Shown here: positions 6,903-9,448 of the stretch, one piece after another
Layout: each line of letters starts with the position of its first letter
How positions within the stretch are numbered: the stretch's first letter is position 1
DNA from: Candidatus Elarobacter sp.
GTDB lineage: Bacteria; Vulcanimicrobiota; Vulcanimicrobiia; Vulcanimicrobiales; Vulcanimicrobiaceae
Assembly: GCA_030150085.1 (NCBI GenBank)
Contig: JASLGJ010000196.1
Location: 1-9,448 of the forward strand
Reading direction: 5' to 3'
DNA: 9,448 bases
Translations under genes and position numbers: made by a program
The notes under the pieces: generated by a model
Told to the model about the DNA's origin: nothing
Databases searched by the model: none
What the model saw: only the letters and a program-made list of their open reading frames with translations

Positions 6903-7090
6903 GCGGTGACGGTACCCGGTTCGTCGTCGAACGCCGCGCCGCACGCGTCGAGCGCGCCGGCGAGGGAGTGGAAGGCCGCCGCGACGCTCCGGCGCAGCCG
7001 GAACCGCCGTGCGGAGGCGAGATCACGCCTGATCGCGTGCTGCCGGTCGCCGACCAGCACCGCGAGCACGTGTTGAGGATAGGATGGCAC
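6899..7090 (-). CDS. 63-residue hypothetical protein, coupled to the phosphoesterase
   Basis: I do not recognise this family. The GTG at 7090 has an excellent GGAGG (7102-7098) seven bases upstream. The stop shares four bases (ATGA) with the phosphoesterase start. Both points argue that it is a real gene. The product begins MPSYPQHVLAVLVGDRQ, has an Arg-rich helical middle (AIRRDLASARRFRLRR) and then an Ala-rich helix with one Cys, ending DDEPGTVTA. It has no signal peptide or convincing membrane segment. A longer form from GTG at 7120 would read through the hairpin and is less likely. It may be a small nucleic-acid-binding or accessory protein, or mainly a coupling ORF; neither can be shown. 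Confidence 0.6.
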   Translation of the reverse strand: MPSYPQHVLAVLVGDRQHAIRRDLASARRFRLRRSVAAAFHSLAGALDACGAAFDDEPGTVTA

Positions 7091-7116
7091 GAAAAAACCT
7101 CCGGGATACGGAGGCT
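7091..7116 (-). terminator. Intrinsic-terminator-like hairpin that also sequesters a Shine-Dalgarno
   Basis: Reading leftward, CCTCCG (7114-7109), loop TATCC and CGGAGG (7103-7098) are followed by six T (7097-7092). The stem can extend by a G-U and an A-U pair at its base. This is a good rho-independent terminator. Its 3' arm is also the GGAGG ribosome site of the 63-residue gene, so folding would both stop transcription and block initiation. Confidence 0.7.
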
Positions 7117-7150
7117 GCACAGGAACCGACGTGCCGTTACAACGGTGTGG

Positions 7151-7249
7151 TCAGCCTGGGTGGGCCTCCGCGAGTGCGAACGTGGGCAGCGAGACGACGA
7201 ACATCGTCCGGCCGGGGTCAAGCTGATTGGTCGCGGTGTGTCGAAGCAT
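7151..7249 (-). CDS. 32-residue short ORF, candidate leader peptide
   Basis: The ATG at 7249 has a near-perfect Shine-Dalgarno, AAAGGAG (7261-7255), five bases upstream. This is the strongest ribosome site in the window. The product reads MLRHTATNQLDPGRTM followed by FVVSLPTFALAEAHPG. The second half is mildly hydrophobic and resembles a short signal-like segment, but there is no run of one amino acid as in classical amino-acid attenuators. It ends 34 nt before the terminator-like hairpin. Its codons 26-29 contain CGGAGGC (7170-7164), the exact complement of the hairpin's 5' arm. It may be a regulatory leader peptide, or a small functional protein whose transcript ends at the hairpin. Confidence 0.55.
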   Translation of the reverse strand: MLRHTATNQLDPGRTMFVVSLPTFALAEAHPG

Positions 7250-7303
7250 CGTCTCTCCTTTCTAACCGCATGGCGACAAGGGTCGCGCTGCAAGCGGACC
7301 CCG

Positions 7304-7333
7304 AGGTTACCATGCGATTCCCAGATTCGTCAA
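7304..7333 (-). promoter_or_regulatory. Candidate sigma-70-type promoter for the leader and phosphoesterase operon
   Basis: Reading leftward, TTGACG (7333-7328) matches the -35 consensus at five of six positions. TAACCT (7309-7304) is a weak -10 at 18-base spacing. The start would leave an untranslated leader of roughly 50 bases before the 32-codon ORF. Confidence 0.35.
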
Positions 7334-7381
7334 GGGCATCTTGCCGGAGCAAGGTTCATGTCGGCGAGATGTCGCCGGCCG

Positions 7382-7446
7382 CGTCAGGCCGCACGTGTGC
7401 GGCCACGCCCCTCGTCACGCCGCTGCAGCGGCGTGACGGCCTGACG
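7382..7446. repeat. Nested inverted-repeat element
   Basis: An outer 10-bp pair (7382-7391 with 7437-7446) encloses two inner repeats: GGCCGCAC/GTGCGGCC (7387-7404, two-base centre) and a perfect 26-bp palindrome (7413-7438). The inner repeats share bases with the outer stem, so alternative folds compete, including a cloverleaf-like one. It starts 8 bases past the SDR stop and could end that transcript, though no T-run follows. It could also be a REP-like dispersed element. No coding signal was seen between 7334 and 7453. Confidence 0.7.
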
Positions 7447-7453
7447 TTCAGGA

Positions 7454-8251
7454 TTAGTGCGCGAACCAGCCGCCGTCGATCGAGATCGGCGCGCCGGTGA
7501 TCGAGATCGCGTAGTCGCTGCACAGGAACGCGCACAGCGCCCCGACCTCGCCCACCTCGATGAAGCGCCGGGTCGGCATGGCGTCGAGAAAAGCCCGCTC
7601 GAGCGCCTGTTCCTCGCTGATCCCGCCGCCGTAGGACTGCACCAGGCCGGCGGCCTGATTGCGCACCAGGTCGGTCATCACGGCGCCGGGGCAGATCGCG
7701 TTCGCGGTGATCCCGTGCTCGGCGCCTTCGACCGCGCTGGCCTTCGTCAAGCCGACCACGCCGTGCTTGGCCGAGACGTACGCGGCCTTGTAGGGCGAGC
7801 CGATCAGACCTTGGATGCTGGCGATGTTGACGATCCGCCCGCCGCCGCGCGCGACCAGGTGCCGCCACGCCGCGCGGGTGGTGTAGAACACGCCGTCCAG
7901 GTCGATCGCCCGCACGTTGTCCCATTTCTCGACCGGAAACTCGCCGATCGGGGCGATGAACTGCACCCCGGCGTTGTTGACGACGAAGTCGAGCCCGCCG
8001 AAATCGTGGGCCGCCGTGTCGACCGTGGCCTGCACCGAGTCGTACGCGCGCACGTCGCAGCCGTAGGCCCGCGCGATCACGCCGTGCTCGGCCGCGACGG
8101 CGCGCGCGGTCTCGGCCGCGACCTCGCCGTCGAGGTCGACGATCGCGACGTCGGCCCCGGCCCGCGCCAGGGCCTCGGCGCAGGCGCGCCCGATGCCCCG
8201 AGCGGCCCCCCTGACCAGCCCCACCCCCCCGGGTAAATAGATCGATAGCAA
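7454..8251 (-). CDS. Short-chain dehydrogenase, probable D-3-hydroxybutyrate dehydrogenase
   Basis: A 265-residue classical SDR. Close family landmarks point to 3-hydroxybutyrate dehydrogenase, which interconverts (R)-3-hydroxybutyrate and acetoacetate with NAD: NNAGVQFIAPIGEFPVEKW (92-110), NIASIQGLIGSP (S145), YVSAKHGVVGLTK (Y158, K162), AICPGAVMTDLV, GISEEQ and the C-terminal SITGAPISIDGGW. D39 after the second strand favours NAD over NADP. The start is TTG at 8251 with GAGGAGG nine bases upstream; no ATG or GTG fits. The nucleotide-binding motif is abnormal: the usual VTGxxxGIG reads VRGAARGIG, with Arg14 for Thr and a Gly-rich PGGVGLV before it. All this lies in a tract of G runs. Activity may be impaired, or the bases miscalled. 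It is divergent from the ABC exporter, with 34 nt between the starts. Confidence 0.85.
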   Translation of the reverse strand: MLSIYLPGGVGLVRGAARGIGRACAEALARAGADVAIVDLDGEVAAETARAVAAEHGVIARAYGCDVRAYDSVQATVDTAAHDFGGLDFVVNNAGVQFIAPIGEFPVEKWDNVRAIDLDGVFYTTRAAWRHLVARGGGRIVNIASIQGLIGSPYKAAYVSAKHGVVGLTKASAVEGAEHGITANAICPGAVMTDLVRNQAAGLVQSYGGGISEEQALERAFLDAMPTRRFIEVGEVGALCAFLCSDYAISITGAPISIDGGWFAH

Positions 8252-8260
8252 GGTCTCGTT

Positions 8261-8276
8261 CCTCCTCGCGCAGGAG
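8261..8276. promoter_or_regulatory. Divergent ribosome binding sites forming an inverted repeat
   Basis: The SDR's GAGGAGG (minus, 8267-8261) and the ABC gene's AGGAG (plus, 8272-8276) lie back to back, giving CTCCT, loop CGCGC, AGGAG. They decide the TTG at 8251 and the GTG at 8286. With only 34 nt between the start codons, at least one promoter must lie inside the opposite gene. Confidence 0.6.
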
Positions 8277-8285
8277 ATCGTCCGC

Positions 8286-9194
8286 GTGGGTAGCCTGGTC
8301 CTCTCCAACGTCGCGCGGTCGTTCGGCGACGTGGTCGCGGTGCGCGACGTCTCCTTCACCGTCCCGGCCGGCTCGACGTTCGGCCTGCTCGGTCCCAACG
8401 GGGCCGGCAAGACGACGACGATGCGGATGATCCTGGGCATCCTCGTCCCCGACCGCGGCACGGTGCGCTGGGACGGCGCCCCGGTCGACGGCCGAGTGCG
8501 GACCCGCTTCGGGTACCTGCCCGAGGAACGCGGCCTCTACGGCAAGCTCAAGGTGCGCGAGCAGATCGCCTACTTCGGGCGCCTGCACGGCGTCCCGCGC
8601 CCGCTCGACGCCCGCCGGGCCGCGGAGTGGATCGAGCGCCTGGGCCTGGGCGAGTACGCCGACCGGCCCTGCGCCGAGCTCTCGAAGGGCAACCAGCAGA
8701 AGGTCCAGATCGCCTGCGCCGCGCTCCACGAGCCGGTCCTGCTGGTGCTCGACGAGCCGTTCTCGGGCCTCGACCCGGTCAACGCCGAGGTGCTCCTGGA
8801 GGCCCTGCGCGCGCTGCGCGCGGCGGGCACGACGCTGATCCTCTCCTCGCACCAGATGTGGCAGATCGAGGACCTGTGCGAGCGCTTCTGCGTGATCGCG
8901 GGCGGGGTGGTGCGCGCGGCCGGCACGCTGGCCGAGCTGCGCGCCGCGTGGCCGACCCGGGTGATCGAGGTCGAGCCGGCGGCCGAGGCGCTGCGGGCGG
9001 TGGTCGCCGCGCTGCCCGGCGCGCGCGCGCTGCCGCCCTCGGAGCACCCCGCGCTGGCCTACGAGGTGCCGGCCGACGCCGACACCGCGGGGCTGCTGCG
9101 GCGGCTGGTCGCGGCCGGCGACGTGACCCGCTTCGAGCGGCTCGAGCCGAGCCTGCGCGACATCTACCTGCGCGCCACGGAGGCCGCGGCGTGA
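8286..9194 (+). CDS. ABC-2 type exporter ATP-binding protein (NatA-like)
   Basis: The 302-residue cytoplasmic ATPase of an ABC-2 type exporter. It shows Walker A GPNGAGKTT (36-44), GYLPEERGLY (76-85, the usual replacement of the Q-loop in this NatA/YhaQ-like group), signature LSKGNQQKVQ (132-141), Walker B LLVLDEP (152-158), D-loop SGLDP, and the switch His189. The C-terminal 80 residues form the accessory domain ending in LEPSLRDIYLRATE, typical of the DUF4162 class. The GTG start has AGGAG nine bases upstream. Its TGA overlaps the permease GTG as GTGA, so the two are co-translated. The exported substrate (sodium, drug, lipid or peptide) cannot be told from sequence. Confidence 0.93.
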   Translation: MGSLVLSNVARSFGDVVAVRDVSFTVPAGSTFGLLGPNGAGKTTTMRMILGILVPDRGTVRWDGAPVDGRVRTRFGYLPEERGLYGKLKVREQIAYFGRLHGVPRPLDARRAAEWIERLGLGEYADRPCAELSKGNQQKVQIACAALHEPVLLVLDEPFSGLDPVNAEVLLEALRALRAAGTTLILSSHQMWQIEDLCERFCVIAGGVVRAAGTLAELRAAWPTRVIEVEPAAEALRAVVAALPGARALPPSEHPALAYEVPADADTAGLLRRLVAAGDVTRFERLEPSLRDIYLRATEAAA

Positions 9195-9448
9195 ACGCGA
9201 TCGGGATCGTGTTTTCCGCGGAGTTCCTGCGCCGCGCCACCTCGCGCGCGTACATCTTCGCGACCCTGATCGGCGCGGTCAGCATCGTGTTGATCGCGGT
9301 CCTGCCCAAGGTCTTCGCGGGCGGCTTCGGCGGCGGTGCGACCACCCTGGTGCTGGTCGGCGACCCGGCCCTGACCGCGGCCGCGCGGCCGCTGCTCGAG
9401 CCCGACTACAAGATCGCGGCGACGCTCCCGCGCCTGGACCGCGCGCCC
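9191..9448 (+). CDS. ABC-2 type permease (NatB-like), 3' truncated
   Basis: The first 86 residues of the exporter's membrane subunit, cut by the window end. GTG at 9191 overlaps the ATPase stop by three bases. MNAIGIVFSAEFLRRATSRAYIF is the short amphipathic N-terminal segment usual in NatB/ABC2_membrane_3 proteins. A first membrane helix follows (about 22-41, LIGAVSIVLIAVLP). A soluble segment then begins with TLVLVGDPALTAAARPLLE, matching the extracytoplasmic domain between the first two helices in this group. The pairing with the NatA-like ATPase supports the call. The Shine-Dalgarno is weak, so initiation is probably coupled. Confidence 0.88.
   Translation, partial: MNAIGIVFSAEFLRRATSRAYIFATLIGAVSIVLIAVLPKVFAGGFGGGATTLVLVGDPALTAAARPLLEPDYKIAATLPRLDRAP

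Noticed and set aside
7297..7333. Riboswitch in the leader of the phosphoesterase operon
   Set aside because: I could not match the leader to any known aptamer consensus; the strongly translated short ORF fits a leader-peptide attenuator better.
7084..7500. Plus-strand open frames across the 6903-7453 intergenic region
   Set aside because: They have no Shine-Dalgarno and no recognisable product, and they run through the inverted-repeat element and the minus-strand leader signals.
7356..9047. A 563-codon minus-strand open frame over the ABC ATPase and SDR genes
   Set aside because: It overlaps two certain genes in wrong frames and encodes repetitive Arg/Gly/Asp sequence with no recognisable domain.

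Overview
The window is very GC-rich, strongly biased to G/C at third codon positions and rich in GTG and TTG starts. It is bacterial chromosomal DNA with compact, coupled genes. Gene content (orphan SBP_bac_5 protein, DUF885 peptidase, DUF1232 protein, NatA/NatB-type ABC exporter) and codon use would suit a high-GC soil or environmental lineage such as Eremiobacterota, Actinobacteriota or Chloroflexota. That is inference, because no marker gene is present.

Layout. Positions 2-5284 read rightward: the C-terminal part of a probable SF2 helicase, an exported peptide/nickel-type ABC substrate-binding protein, a DUF885 metallopeptidase and a zinc-type medium-chain dehydrogenase. The first three are tightly packed (one-base stop/start overlap, then a 16-nt gap) and are probably one transcript. 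Positions 5322-8251 read leftward. In transcription order they hold a 3-hydroxybutyrate-dehydrogenase-like SDR, an inverted-repeat element, a short-ORF leader, a 63-aa protein coupled to a YfcE-like phosphoesterase, a DUF1232 membrane protein, and a ParD-ParE toxin-antitoxin locus. The antitoxin is intact and has a clear palindromic operator; the toxin is broken by three frameshifts. From 8286 transcription turns rightward again with an ABC exporter ATPase overlapping the start of its permease, which runs off the end.

The most interesting stretch is 7091-7333 (minus strand). A promoter-like pair is followed by a 32-codon ORF with a near-perfect Shine-Dalgarno, then a hairpin plus U-run whose 3' arm is also the Shine-Dalgarno of the next gene. 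The end of the short ORF can pair with the hairpin's 5' arm. This looks like an attenuator controlling the 63-aa protein and the phosphoesterase, and I do not recognise it as a described one. Other points are the decayed parE beside a functional-looking parD operator, a nested inverted-repeat element at 7382-7446, and a damaged NAD-binding motif in the SDR inside a G-rich tract. No rRNA, tRNA, CRISPR or insertion sequence was seen.
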